Positions 16,075 to 24,977 of a DNA stretch of 40,749 bases are shown piece by piece. A program made the translations under genes and the position numbers. The notes beneath the pieces are model-generated. The model was given only the letters and a program-made list of their open reading frames with translations, ran no database searches and had not been told where the DNA came from. The DNA comes from Acidobacteriota bacterium (GTDB lineage Bacteria; Acidobacteriota; Aminicenantia; Aminicenantales; UBA4085). The first letter of the stretch is position 1, and each line of letters begins with the position of its first letter. The stretch is taken from assembly GCA_028749235.1 (NCBI GenBank), contig JAQULS010000007.1, positions 1 through 40,749 of the forward strand, read 5' to 3'.

Positions 16075-17463
16075 TCAGAATCCCGGCTCGGTGATCTTCT
16101 TCACCGACCAGGTCCCGAACTTGTCGAGCTGGGTCTTGATCTCGGCCGCCTTGCCGACGACGACCAGGACGTAGCCGTCCGAAGGCAGAAGCTTGGCCGC
16201 GGCGGCCTTGACGGCGGCCGGGTCGGCCTTTTGAACGCCGGCCAGGTAGCGGTCGTAGTAGTCGAAGCCGAGGTTGAAGAAGGCCAGGCGGGCGTAGACC
16301 CCGGCTTTGCTGGCGTTGGTCTCGAGGGTCGGCGGGAACTGGCCCTGGATGTAGTTGCGCGAGCTCTCCACTTCCTCGGCCGCGAAGCCGTCGCCGCGGG
16401 CCTTCTTGAGAAGATCGAAGACGATCTGGAGCATCTCGCCGATCTTGTCGTTCTTGGTGTAGGAGGACGCGGTGAACGTTCCGCCCGAGCTGAACGTGGC
16501 GAAGGAGCTCGAAGCGCCGTAGGTCAGGCCGCGCTTGATCCGCAGCTCGGTCGACAGCCATGAGGTGAAGCGCCCGCCGAAGAGCGTGTTCATGACGGCG
16601 GCGGCCGGCGTCACGGGAGCGCCCAGGGCGTAGCCGGGGGCGCCCAGCACCCAGTAGGCCTGAGTGGCGTCGGGCTTATCCACCAGCAGGAGCTTGATCC
16701 CCTGCGGTTTGGGCAGGGGGGGAAGCGCGACCGCCGGGACCTTGGCCGCGCCCTTCCAGCGGCCGAAGGAGCCGTTGAGAAGCTTGAGCAGGGCGGCCTT
16801 GTCGATGTCTCCGACCACGGCCGCCGCGGCTTTGGCCGGTCCGTAGTAAGTCTTGTAGTAGGCCTTGACGTCGGCCAGGGTCATCTTGGCCAGGGACTCC
16901 TCGCTGCCGTTGCTCAGGTGGCCCAGCGGATGGCTCCCGTAGTAGGCCTTGGCGAAGTAAGACCGGACGGCCGCGCCCGGGGAATCCTTGACCGCCTTCA
17001 GGCTGTCCCGGCGGGTCTTGACGGCCTTCTGGAACTCCTCTTCGGCGAAGGCGGGATTGATCAGGCAATCGGCGGCGATGGCCAGAAGCGAAGCGAAATG
17101 CTCGCTCAAGCTGTCGGCGCTGAAGGCGACCATCTCCTCGCTCGAGCCGATGCCGAAGCGGGCGCCCATGGCGTCGACGGCCTCGGCCACGGCGTCCGCG
17201 TTTTTCGTCGCCGTGCCTTTCTGCAGGAGCTCGGCCGTCAAGCTGGCGATTCCTTCCAGGGCCGCCGGCTCCTGGGCCGAGCCGGCCCCGCGAAGCATCA
17301 GCCGGAAGCTGACGATGGGGGTCTCGGTCGTCCGTAGGTAGTAGACCGTGATGCCGTTCTTGAGAACGAGCTTCTCGGGGGCCGGCAGCTTGAAGGCGGC
17401 CCGGGCGGGCAGGGCGGCCGCCAGGGCGATCAGGATGAGGACGGCGATCGTCCGGGTCTTCAC
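16075..17463 (-). CDS. M16 family peptidase-like subunit without HxxEH
   Basis: A 462-aa exported protein (signal peptide about 1-22). The fold is M16/pitrilysin: VLKNGITVYYLRTTETPIVS near the N-terminus and KRGLTYGASSSF in the C-terminal half, which carries the R/Y pair that helps bind substrate in such proteins. At the position of the zinc motif it reads GIASLTAELL instead of HxxEH, so this subunit is not catalytic by itself. In known two-subunit M16B enzymes, one partner has the zinc site and the other the R/Y pair; the upstream gene provides the former. The start overlaps the upstream stop by 4 bases, so the pair is translationally coupled and probably forms a heterodimer in the periplasm. 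Confidence 0.9.
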   Translation of the reverse strand: MKTRTIAVLILIALAAALPARAAFKLPAPEKLVLKNGITVYYLRTTETPIVSFRLMLRGAGSAQEPAALEGIASLTAELLQKGTATKNADAVAEAVDAMGARFGIGSSEEMVAFSADSLSEHFASLLAIAADCLINPAFAEEEFQKAVKTRRDSLKAVKDSPGAAVRSYFAKAYYGSHPLGHLSNGSEESLAKMTLADVKAYYKTYYGPAKAAAAVVGDIDKAALLKLLNGSFGRWKGAAKVPAVALPPLPKPQGIKLLLVDKPDATQAYWVLGAPGYALGAPVTPAAAVMNTLFGGRFTSWLSTELRIKRGLTYGASSSFATFSSGGTFTASSYTKNDKIGEMLQIVFDLLKKARGDGFAAEEVESSRNYIQGQFPPTLETNASKAGVYARLAFFNLGFDYYDRYLAGVQKADPAAVKAAAAKLLPSDGYVLVVVGKAAEIKTQLDKFGTWSVKKITEPGF

Positions 17464-18788
17464 TTTTCACCTCCCGTCGGAATGAGGGTTCCGACCGTCT
17501 TGTTGTTCTCCTGGAAGACCTTGCGGGCCGCCTCGGCGATCCGCTCCCTCTTGACCGAAGTGAAGTCGTCCATCCGGGTGAAGGCTTTCTCCCAGCTGCC
17601 GTAGAGGATCTCGGCCTGGCCCAGGGCGCCGGCCTTGCCGTTGATCGACTGCAGGCCGAAGAAGTAGTCGCTCCGGATCATGTTCAAGGACTTCCGGAAC
17701 TCGGCCTCGGTCAGGCCGTCTTTCTTGACCTTGCCCAATTCCTCCTCGATGACGGCCTCGATCTTGGCCAGGTCGGCGTCCGGCCGCGGCTGGACGTTGA
17801 TCGTGAAGAGCATCGGGTCGATCGTCTCGGCCGTTCCTCCCTGGACGCTGATGGCCAGCTGTTCTTCCCGGACCAGCCGCTTGTAGAGCCGGCTGCTTTT
17901 GCCGCCGAGAAGGGCGTTCTCCATGATGGCCAGGGGCGGGAAATCGGGATCGGAGGCCGCCGGCGAATGCCAGACCATCTGGAAGGACGGGGCTTGGGCC
18001 TCCTTGCGGATGACGACCCGCTTGGGCCCCATCTGGGGCGGCTCAACCGTGATCACCGCCGGCGGCGGCGTGCCCTTGGGAATGGGACCGTAGTAGCGGC
18101 GGACGAGCGCCATGGCCTTGTCCGGGGCGAAGTCGCCGACGATGATCAGAACGGCGTTGTCGGGGGCGTAATAGGTCTTGTAATAGGCCAGGATCTCGTC
18201 CCGCTTCCAGCCCAGGATGTCGCTCATCCAGCCGACGACGTCCCAGTGGTAGGGATGGGCCATGATGGCCGTGGCCACGACGTTCTCACTCAGGATGCCC
18301 TCGTTGTCGTTTTCGACGCCCATGCGCCGCTCCGAGGCGATGACGCCGCGCTCGGATTCGAGGACCTGCGGATCGAAGCTGGCGTCCTGCATCCGGTCGG
18401 CCTCCATGGCCATCATCGCCTCCAGGGCGGCGGCCGGGAACCAATCGGTGTAGCCGGTCAGGTCGTTGCCGGTGAAGGCGTTGTTGGCCCCGCCGGCGAA
18501 TTCCATGCGGCGGTCGAACTCGCCCGGCCCGAACTTGGGCGAGCCGTTGAACATCATGTGCTCGATGAAGTGCGAAACGCCGGTCAAGCCCGGGCGCTCG
18601 TTGCGCGAGCCGACCCGGAAAAAGGTGTAAAGGGCGACGTTGGGAATGGCGTGATCCTCGACCAGGAGGACCTTGAGACCGTTGTCCAGGCTGAAGACCT
18701 TGACGCTCTCCTTGCGGAAGGACGCTTCCACGAACGTCGAGGCCAGGGTCACGGCCAGCAGCAGGGCCAGAGCGATCTTTTTCTTCAT
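17460..18788 (-). CDS. M16 family zinc peptidase, catalytic subunit
   Basis: A 442-aa exported protein (signal peptide about 1-22). The zinc motif HFIEH is at residues 73-77, and the third ligand is probably Glu153 in VIASERRM. The region NNAFTGNDLTGYTDWF is typical of M16B enzymes. It should cleave peptides or misfolded protein fragments in the periplasm. The ATG at 18788 is preceded by GGAGG with a 6-base spacer; an in-frame TTG two codons earlier lies inside that spacer. It is first in a two-gene operon with the HxxEH-less partner. Confidence 0.92.
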   Translation of the reverse strand: MKKKIALALLLAVTLASTFVEASFRKESVKVFSLDNGLKVLLVEDHAIPNVALYTFFRVGSRNERPGLTGVSHFIEHMMFNGSPKFGPGEFDRRMEFAGGANNAFTGNDLTGYTDWFPAAALEAMMAMEADRMQDASFDPQVLESERGVIASERRMGVENDNEGILSENVVATAIMAHPYHWDVVGWMSDILGWKRDEILAYYKTYYAPDNAVLIIVGDFAPDKAMALVRRYYGPIPKGTPPPAVITVEPPQMGPKRVVIRKEAQAPSFQMVWHSPAASDPDFPPLAIMENALLGGKSSRLYKRLVREEQLAISVQGGTAETIDPMLFTINVQPRPDADLAKIEAVIEEELGKVKKDGLTEAEFRKSLNMIRSDYFFGLQSINGKAGALGQAEILYGSWEKAFTRMDDFTSVKRERIAEAARKVFQENNKTVGTLIPTGGEK

Positions 18789-18811
18789 GGGCAACCTCCG
18801 TGAGAATTTCC

Positions 18812-18840
18812 ACTCTAGCAGACGGCGTGAAAGGGGTCAA
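18812..18840 (-). promoter_or_regulatory. Candidate promoter of the M16 operon
   Basis: On the minus strand TTGACC (18835-18840), a 17-base spacer ending TGC and TAGAGT (18812-18817). The first gene starts 24 bases after the -10 box. Confidence 0.6.
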
Positions 18841-18852
18841 TCCGGATGGCCC

Positions 18853-18881
18853 TGTATCCCGGTCCGCCTTCCTTGTATAAT
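18853..18881 (+). promoter_or_regulatory. Candidate promoter of the Mla/MCE operon
   Basis: A perfect TATAAT at 18876-18881 with a weak -35 (TGTATC at 18853-18858, 17-base spacer). It is divergent from the M16 promoter. The GTG start is at 18905. Confidence 0.5.
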
Positions 18882-18904
18882 ACCCGCGAGAAGAGAGATC
18901 CGTC

Positions 18905-19654
18905 GTGCATCCGGTCGTGCAGATCAAAACTTTTGCTTCCCTGCTGGCCGACGAGATCTACTATACCTTTTCTTTCCTCCGGCACCGCCGCGGCGTCATG
19001 CGCGGGGAGATCTTCCACCAGCTCTACGCCATGGGCTACCGCTCGGCCCCCATCGTCTGCCTGATCACCTTTCTGATCGGCATCACCATATCGCTGACCT
19101 CGGCCGCCCAGCTCAAGATGTTCGGGGCCGATATCTACCTGGCCGATCTGATCGGGATCGCCATGATCAACGAGCTGGTCCCCCTGATGTCGGGGATCAT
19201 GCTGGCCGGCAAGATCGGGGCCTCGATCACGGCCGAGATCTCCACCATGAAGGTCATGGACGAGATCGACGCCCTGACCACGATGGGCCTCACGCCCGTC
19301 CGGTTCCTGATGGTCCCCCGTCTCATCGCCATCACCCTGGCCGTGCCGATGCTGGTGGCCCTGGCCGACTTTGTCGGCATCGCCGGCGGCGCCATCGTGG
19401 CCCGGACGGTTCTGGGCATTCCGATCCCGGTCTTTGCCGGCCAGGTCCTGTCGGCCGTCGACCTGTCCGATTTCCTGACCGGATTGGGCAAGACGCTCGT
19501 TTTCGGCTGGGCCGTGGTCGTGGCGGCCGGGTACAAGGCCTTCACCATGGAGCGCGGGGCGGAGAGCGTCGGCAAGGCCACCACCGAATCCGTCGTCCTG
19601 TCGATCGCCCTGATCATCGGGCTGGACTGCCTTTTCGCCTTCGTCCTCTACTAG
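18905..19654 (+). CDS. mlaE: MlaE-family ABC transporter permease
   Basis: A 249-aa inner-membrane permease of MCE lipid transport systems. Family landmarks are FLIGITISLTSAAQLKMFGA, INELVPLMSGIMLAGKIGAS and ITAEISTMKVMDEIDALTTMG, which includes the cytoplasmic coupling helix. Five to six TM segments are visible. The start is GTG, preceded by a weak GAGAGA. It is the first of four tightly packed genes (12-base gap, then 4-base overlaps). With the next two genes it forms an MlaFED-like complex that moves phospholipids or other lipids between inner membrane and envelope. Confidence 0.93.
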   Translation: MHPVVQIKTFASLLADEIYYTFSFLRHRRGVMRGEIFHQLYAMGYRSAPIVCLITFLIGITISLTSAAQLKMFGADIYLADLIGIAMINELVPLMSGIMLAGKIGASITAEISTMKVMDEIDALTTMGLTPVRFLMVPRLIAITLAVPMLVALADFVGIAGGAIVARTVLGIPIPVFAGQVLSAVDLSDFLTGLGKTLVFGWAVVVAAGYKAFTMERGAESVGKATTESVVLSIALIIGLDCLFAFVLY

Positions 19655-19666
19655 TACTAGGAGCCC

Positions 19667-20407
19667 ATGGACATCATCACGGTCCGCGACCTCGACGTCG
19701 GCTACGGGGGCCGGCCCGTCCTGAGCGGCTTGAGCTTCGCCGTGCCCAGCGGCCGCATCACCGTCATCGTCGGCGAGAGCGGTTCGGGCAAGTCCACCCT
19801 GCTCAAAACCCTGATCGGGCTGCTGCCGCCGCTGCGGGGCGAGATCCGGCTCGACGGCGGGCGGATCGACTTCGACTCGGAGCGGGAGCTGGCCGGATTG
19901 TACAGACGCATCGGCGTCCTCTTCCAGAACAACGCCCTGCTCGAATCCCTGACTCTGGACCAGAACGTCGCCCTGCCCATCTGGATGCATCACCGCGACT
20001 GGCCGGCCGAAAAGGCGGCCGAGCGGGCCCGGATCATGCTCGGCCGGGTCGGCCTGGCCGGCCATGGGGCCAAGTACCCGTTCGAGCTGTCGGGCGGGAT
20101 GCGCAAACGGGCCGCCCTGGCCCGGGCCATGGTCCTGGAGCCGGGCCTGGTCTTCTGCGACGAGCCCACGGCCGGGCTCGACCCCATCACCGCGGCCGGA
20201 CTGGACGAGTTGCTGACGGAGCTGCGGACCGTTCACGGCGTCACCTTCGTCGTGGTCACCCATGAGCTCCGTTCCATCGCCCGCATCGCCGACCGGCTTC
20301 TCCTGCTGCGCGGCGGCCGTCTCCAGTTCGACGGCGAGTACACCGAGGCGGCGGCTTCGGCCGATCCCTACCTTCAGGCCTTCTTCCTGAGAAAGGCGGC
20401 GTCATGA
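19667..20407 (+). CDS. mlaF: MlaF-family ABC transporter ATPase
   Basis: A 246-aa ATP-binding subunit. Walker A GESGSGKST (36-44), Q-loop in VLFQNN, signature LSGGM (141-145), Walker B LVFCDEP with Glu166, D-loop AGLD and switch His in VVVTHE are all intact. The LSGGM signature and the NALLESLTL segment are typical of MlaF/Ttg2A. It drives the MlaE permease. AGGAG ends 3 bases before the start. The gene begins 12 bases after the permease gene and its stop overlaps the next start as ATGA. Confidence 0.95.
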   Translation: MDIITVRDLDVGYGGRPVLSGLSFAVPSGRITVIVGESGSGKSTLLKTLIGLLPPLRGEIRLDGGRIDFDSERELAGLYRRIGVLFQNNALLESLTLDQNVALPIWMHHRDWPAEKAAERARIMLGRVGLAGHGAKYPFELSGGMRKRAALARAMVLEPGLVFCDEPTAGLDPITAAGLDELLTELRTVHGVTFVVVTHELRSIARIADRLLLLRGGRLQFDGEYTEAAASADPYLQAFFLRKAAS

Positions 20408-21348
20408 TCAGCAAGGAGCAGAAGACGAGGCTGACGATCTTCACCACGGCCTCACTGGCCCTGTTCTTCCTCTTCCTGGCCCTCCTCATCACGCCCAAGC
20501 TGAAATCCCGCGGCCGTCTCTACATCGTCAACTTCAGCGGCGTGTCGGTCAACGGGCTGACGACGAACTCGCCGGTGAAATACCTGGGCGTCGAGGTGGG
20601 CAAGGTGGCGGACATCAGCGTCCATGCCGACGACCTGTCCTCGATTCGCGTGGACCTGGAGCTGGTCCGGTCCTTCCCGGTCAAGAAGGACATGACCGCC
20701 ACCCAGACCTTCGGCGGCATCACCGGGTCCAAGTTCATCGAGCTGGCCGGCGGCAGCACCGCGTCCGAAGAGCTCCCCCCCGGCGGCGAGATCCCGGCCG
20801 CCCGCGGCCTGGGCGAGAAGGCCGAGGACATCGTGGCCAGCATCGAGCTGGCCGTCCGGCGGATCAATGAGCTCTTGGGACCCGAGAATCAGAAGCCAAT
20901 TTCCGCTTTTCTGGCCAACGCGGAGAAGAGCGCGGCCGTCATCTCGGAAGTCCTGGGGGCGAAGCGGGAAAACCTGTCCAACGCCATCACCAACATCGAA
21001 AAGGCGGCCCTCGAATTCGGGGCCGTGACCGAGAACCTGCGCCGTATCTCCGGCGATCTGGGAGGGCTGACCGCCAAACTCGATGCCAACGCCGGACCCG
21101 CCTTGGACAACCTGACCCAGCGGTTCTCGGACAAGGAAATGGGTCAGATCCTGCGCAACCTGGAGGAATTCATCAGCACGGCCTCCTCCAGCCTGAAGAA
21201 GATCGAAAATCTCATCGTCGTCCAGCAGTCCGACCTGCGGTCCACCGTGGAAGGCTTGGGCACGGCCGTCGATAACCTGTCCAAGCTGGCGCGGAACCTG
21301 GTCGAGGACCCGAACCTATTGCTGCGCACCCGCAAGGGGAAGAAATGA
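20404..21348 (+). CDS. mlaD: MCE (MlaD-type) lipid-binding protein
   Basis: A 314-aa protein with one N-terminal TM helix (about 12-31) and an MCE domain (about 37-118; VNFSGVSVNGLTTNSPVKYL, then GVEVGKV). Residues 120-300 are mostly helical and may form an extended coiled tail or barrel extension, much longer than in E. coli MlaD (about 183 aa). MCE proteins form hexamers that give lipids a route through the periplasm. It overlaps both neighbours by 4 bases. No mlaC or mlaB follows. Confidence 0.9.
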   Translation: MISKEQKTRLTIFTTASLALFFLFLALLITPKLKSRGRLYIVNFSGVSVNGLTTNSPVKYLGVEVGKVADISVHADDLSSIRVDLELVRSFPVKKDMTATQTFGGITGSKFIELAGGSTASEELPPGGEIPAARGLGEKAEDIVASIELAVRRINELLGPENQKPISAFLANAEKSAAVISEVLGAKRENLSNAITNIEKAALEFGAVTENLRRISGDLGGLTAKLDANAGPALDNLTQRFSDKEMGQILRNLEEFISTASSSLKKIENLIVVQQSDLRSTVEGLGTAVDNLSKLARNLVEDPNLLLRTRKGKK

Positions 21349-21926
21349 TGAAAAAAGCCGCCATCCTGATGCTTTGCGCCGCCGGCCTATGGGGCTGCTT
21401 CTCGGCTTCGCCGAACAAGGCGTATTTTCAGCTCTACCTGGAACCGAAAGCCGCCCCCGCGCCCGCCTTCGACAAGATCCTGCTTATCGATCGCCTCGTG
21501 GTCGATAACCTCTATGACGACTTCCGGATCCTGTACCGGCTGACTCCTTATGAAGTCAACTATTACCCTTACATCTTCTGGGCCGATAAGCCGTCCCAGA
21601 TGATCCGTTACGCCTTGGACGGTTACCTCGTCAGCCGTAAGACCTTCCGCCGGGTCCTGTTGGACGCGACCCGGGGCGAGACCGATTGGATTCTACGGGT
21701 TGTTCTGCACCGGATCGAGGAAGTCGACGCCGCGGCGGCCTGGCGGGCCCGGCTGTCGATGGACCTCGAGATCGTCGAAGCCAAAACGGAAAGGGTGCTG
21801 GCATCCCGCCGCTTCGACCGCAGCGAGCCCCTGCCGCGCCGGGAGGTGTCCGCCCTTCCTCCCGCGCTCTCCCACATCCTGGCCGAGGAGCTGGAGGCCC
21901 TGCTCGCCGACCTCCAGGGAAAATAA
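21345..21926 (+). CDS. ABC-type transport auxiliary lipoprotein (PqiC-like)
   Basis: A 193-aa probable lipoprotein; the signal ends LWGC. The rest matches the ABC_trans_aux/PqiC type: an N-terminal strand with YFQLYLEP, then LLIDRLVVDNLYDDFRILYR, and NYYPYIFWADKPSQMI. Such lipoproteins sit at the outer membrane and cap MCE protein assemblies. Here it takes the fourth place in the operon where MlaC is absent. The start overlaps the upstream stop (ATGATGA). It ends 10 bases before the convergent permease gene. Confidence 0.85.
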   Translation: MMKKAAILMLCAAGLWGCFSASPNKAYFQLYLEPKAAPAPAFDKILLIDRLVVDNLYDDFRILYRLTPYEVNYYPYIFWADKPSQMIRYALDGYLVSRKTFRRVLLDATRGETDWILRVVLHRIEEVDAAAAWRARLSMDLEIVEAKTERVLASRRFDRSEPLPRREVSALPPALSHILAEELEALLADLQGK

Positions 21927-21936
21927 AAGAACGCGG

Positions 21937-23406
21937 TCAATCTCGAGGTGCCGGCTGGGCCGTCGGCGCCGCATCCAGCCGCAGCACGCTGTGCTTCCGG
22001 CCGTAGAAGATGAAGATCGCCAGGCCGATGACCAGCCAGATCAGGAAGCGCTCCCAGGCCGTCTTGGGCAGGTTGGCCATCAGGTAGGCGCAGAGCAGGA
22101 CGCCCATGGCCGGCAGAACGGGGAAGAGGGGCGTCTTGAAGGGGCGGATGATGTCCTTGCGGGTGTAGCGCAGGACGATGACGCCCGAGCAGACGATGAT
22201 GAAGGCGAAGAGCGTGCCGATGGAGCACAGCTCGGCCACGATCTTGATGGGCAGAAGGGCCGAGGCGACGGCGACGATCAAGCCGGTCAGGATGGTCGTC
22301 TTGTAAGGCGTTTTGAACCGCTTATGGACCTTCGACAGCCCCGGCGGCAGGAGTCCGTCGCGGGACATGGCGAAGAGGATGCGGGGCTGGGCCAGGATGA
22401 GGACGAGCAGGACGGAGGTGATCCCGGCCAGGGCCCCGACGCTGACCACGGCCGAGGCCCAGGGCATCTTGAGCTCGTTGAGGACCAGGGCGACGGGGTC
22501 GGGAACGCCCAGCTTGGCGTAGGGGACGACTCCGGTCATGATGGCGGACACCGACATGTAGAGAACGGTGGCGATGCCCAGCGAGCTCATGATGGCGATG
22601 GGCATGTCCTTTTGCGGATTCTTGGCCTCCTCGGCCGCCGTCGAGACGGCGTCGAACCCGACGAAGGCCAGGAAGACGATGGCCGCCGCCGTCATCACGC
22701 CGCCGAAGCCGAAGGGCATAAAGGGCTGCCAGTTGGCGGGCTTGATGTGCCAGACCGCCAGGACGATGAAGAAGACGATCACGGCCAGCTTGATGACGAC
22801 GATGATCAGGTTGATCCGCGAGCTTTCCTTGACCCCGCGGACGAGCAGGATCGTCAGCAGCCCGACGATGAAGATCGCCGGCAGGTTGACGACGGCGCCC
22901 GTGGTGACGAACTTGTGGAGCGTGTCGCTCCAGTCCAGCGGCGCGTTGACCAGGGCGGCCGGCATGGCGCCCCCCCAGCCGCGGAGGATGTTGTTGATCA
23001 GGTTGGTCAGGTAGGCCGACCAGCCGATGGACACCAGGCAGGCGGCGACCATGTACTCGAGGATGAGGTCCCAGCCGATGATCCAGGCGGGAAGCTCGCC
23101 CAGCGTCGCATAGCCGTAGGTGTAGGCGGAGCCCGCCACGGGGATCATGGCCGCCAGCTCCGCGTAGCACAGGGCGCTGCAGGCGCAGGCCAGGCCGGCG
23201 ATGGCGAACGACAGGATGATGCCGGGGCCGGCGTGCTTGGCCGCCTCGACGCCGGGAAGAACGAAGACGCCGACGCCGATGATGCAGCCGACGCCGAGCG
23301 CGATCAGATCCCAGACGCTCAAGGACCGGCGGAGCCTGTGGCCTTCCACCTCGGTATCGGACATGAGTTGACTCAGGTGTTTCTTGCGGAAAAGGGCATG
23401 GAACAT
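21937..23406 (-). CDS. APC family amino-acid permease (cationic amino acid transporter type)
   Basis: A 489-aa integral membrane protein with about 12 to 13 TM segments. The first TM has IGVGVFVLPG and the second region has FAIAGLACACSALCYAELAA, standard for the APC superfamily. AGSAYTYGYATLGELPAWII is very close to the CAT/YfnA-type consensus. It imports or exchanges amino acids, likely in exchange for protons. The substrate cannot be fixed from sequence. GAGG precedes the ATG by 6 bases. Its promoter overlaps the end of the upstream CDF gene. Confidence 0.9.
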   Translation of the reverse strand: MFHALFRKKHLSQLMSDTEVEGHRLRRSLSVWDLIALGVGCIIGVGVFVLPGVEAAKHAGPGIILSFAIAGLACACSALCYAELAAMIPVAGSAYTYGYATLGELPAWIIGWDLILEYMVAACLVSIGWSAYLTNLINNILRGWGGAMPAALVNAPLDWSDTLHKFVTTGAVVNLPAIFIVGLLTILLVRGVKESSRINLIIVVIKLAVIVFFIVLAVWHIKPANWQPFMPFGFGGVMTAAAIVFLAFVGFDAVSTAAEEAKNPQKDMPIAIMSSLGIATVLYMSVSAIMTGVVPYAKLGVPDPVALVLNELKMPWASAVVSVGALAGITSVLLVLILAQPRILFAMSRDGLLPPGLSKVHKRFKTPYKTTILTGLIVAVASALLPIKIVAELCSIGTLFAFIIVCSGVIVLRYTRKDIIRPFKTPLFPVLPAMGVLLCAYLMANLPKTAWERFLIWLVIGLAIFIFYGRKHSVLRLDAAPTAQPAPRD

Positions 23407-23437
23407 GGCGACCTCACGGGTGCGGCGTTAAGACCCG

Positions 23438-23467
23438 CTTATAGCACAGCCGCCGAAGGGCGGTCAA
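23438..23467 (-). promoter_or_regulatory. Candidate promoter of the APC permease gene
   Basis: On the minus strand TTGACC (23462-23467), an 18-base spacer and TATAAG (23438-23443). The -35 box overlaps the stop codon of the CDF gene. Confidence 0.55.
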
Positions 23468-24924
23468 TGAGCGGCCGGATCGGAGCGCCCCGGATCAACG
23501 GGCTCCGGCGGTTCGATGTGGATGACGACGCGGCCGAGGCGGGGCAGCCGGTGCCGCAGGGCCAGCTCGAAGCGCTCGCTGAAGCGGTGGGCTTCCTCCA
23601 GCGCCGTCGAGGCGTCGACGGTGCAGTGGAAGGCGGCCCGGATGCCGTCGGCCCCGCGGGTGATCTCGATGTCGTGCGGGTCGCAGAGCAGGCCCATCCG
23701 CGGGGCCAGCTCGGCGATGATCGTGCGGACCCGCTCTTCCTCGCGGGTGTTCGCTCCCGCTTCGGGGTCGGTCAGGGGCCGGACGGGCTCGAGATGGGTG
23801 ACGACGCGAGCCAGCCTGGGCACGGCGTCGCGCAGCTCGGCTTCGAACCGGCTGGCCAGGTCGTGGGCATCGCCGACCCGTTCGGCGTCCCGGATCTCGA
23901 GATGGAGGTCGACCGCCAGGCTCCCGTTCTCCTCATGGAAGAGAATGTCGTGGGCGTCCATATGACGCCGGGCGGCCAGCGATCGGACCTGGGCCACCAG
24001 ATCCTCGTCTCCCTCCATGCTGGGAGCGACGTGAACGATGACGTCGGCTTCCGGCTGCTTGAGAGCCCGGCGGATGGCGGCCTTGGCCAGGTTGGAGATC
24101 TCGTGCGTGTGTTCGAAGGCCTCGTGCCGGCTGACATAGACCACCACGTCCACGAAGATCTCCGGGCCGGCCCGCCGGATGCGGGCCCTTTGGACGTCCA
24201 GGACGCCGGGCACGTGGGCGGCCCGGACGACGTCCTCCCGCAGCGTGGCGGGGACGCCGTCGAGCAGGTCGGTGATGGTCTTCCTGCCCAATTGGAACGA
24301 GACATAGACGACGATGGCCGAGACGCCCAAGGCGGCTATGGCGTCGGCCTTGGCCAGCCAGGGGAGCTTGAAGATCTTGGATGCGCCGACCAGGGCCAGG
24401 CCGAGGATGACCACCGAGGACGACCAGACGTCGGTCGAGAAGTGGAGGGCGTCGGCCTCCAGGGCCTGGCTGTGGTGCTTGTCGGCCGCCCGCTTCAGAA
24501 TCCGGGAGCGGGTCAGGTCGATGACGATCGAGACGGCCATGACCACGAAGGCCCAGACCGAAGCCTCGACGTGGACGTCCTGGAAGAAGAGCCGCCGGAC
24601 GGCTTCGTAGATGATCCAGATGCAGGTCAGCAGGAGGAGGCCCGTCTCCAGCATGGCCGAGAGGTTCTCGACCTTGCCGTGTCCGTAGGGATGGGTGGAG
24701 TCGGCCGGTCGGCTGGAGACGCGGACGGCGACGAGGGTCATGGCCGCCGCCACCAGGTCGAGAGCCGAGTGGGCGGCTTCGGCCAGGATGCCCAGGGAGC
24801 CGGTCAGGAGGCCGACCGCGATCTTCATCCCGGTCAGAAAGACGGCGGCGATGACGGACGAGCGCGCCGCGGCGCGCTTTTCCTTGCCGGAATCGATGAG
24901 CGCTTGTTCGGCGGCTTGACTCAT
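23464..24924 (-). CDS. Cation diffusion facilitator with three tandem C-terminal domains
   Basis: A 486-aa CDF metal exporter. Six TM segments occupy about 20-215. The metal-binding pairs are His52/Asp56 in AHSALD and His161/Asp165 in HFSTD, with the linker motif HPYGHGKVENLSAM; this H-D arrangement is that of CDF zinc/iron/cobalt exporters. Normal CDF proteins are about 300 aa with one cytoplasmic dimerisation domain. Here three ZT-dimer-like copies follow at about 226-301, 307-382 and 396-473; each has a VIVHVAP, VVTHLEP or VVIHIEP strand. The ATG at 24924 is chosen over a TTG 14 codons earlier because the predicted promoter overlaps that region. The leader would be only about 7 bases. Confidence 0.88.
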   Translation of the reverse strand: MSQAAEQALIDSGKEKRAAARSSVIAAVFLTGMKIAVGLLTGSLGILAEAAHSALDLVAAAMTLVAVRVSSRPADSTHPYGHGKVENLSAMLETGLLLLTCIWIIYEAVRRLFFQDVHVEASVWAFVVMAVSIVIDLTRSRILKRAADKHHSQALEADALHFSTDVWSSSVVILGLALVGASKIFKLPWLAKADAIAALGVSAIVVYVSFQLGRKTITDLLDGVPATLREDVVRAAHVPGVLDVQRARIRRAGPEIFVDVVVYVSRHEAFEHTHEISNLAKAAIRRALKQPEADVIVHVAPSMEGDEDLVAQVRSLAARRHMDAHDILFHEENGSLAVDLHLEIRDAERVGDAHDLASRFEAELRDAVPRLARVVTHLEPVRPLTDPEAGANTREEERVRTIIAELAPRMGLLCDPHDIEITRGADGIRAAFHCTVDASTALEEAHRFSERFELALRHRLPRLGRVVIHIEPPEPVDPGRSDPAAH

Positions 24925-24937
24925 ACGTATCCCGGTT

Positions 24938-24966
24938 ATCTTAAGGCCTTGGGCTTTGTCGAGCAA
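24938..24966 (-). promoter_or_regulatory. Candidate promoter of the CDF gene
   Basis: On the minus strand TTGCTC (24961-24966), a 17-base spacer and TAAGAT (24938-24943). Transcription would start near 24931, about 7 bases before the ATG. Confidence 0.55.
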
Positions 24967-24977
24967 GAGGCAAGCGA

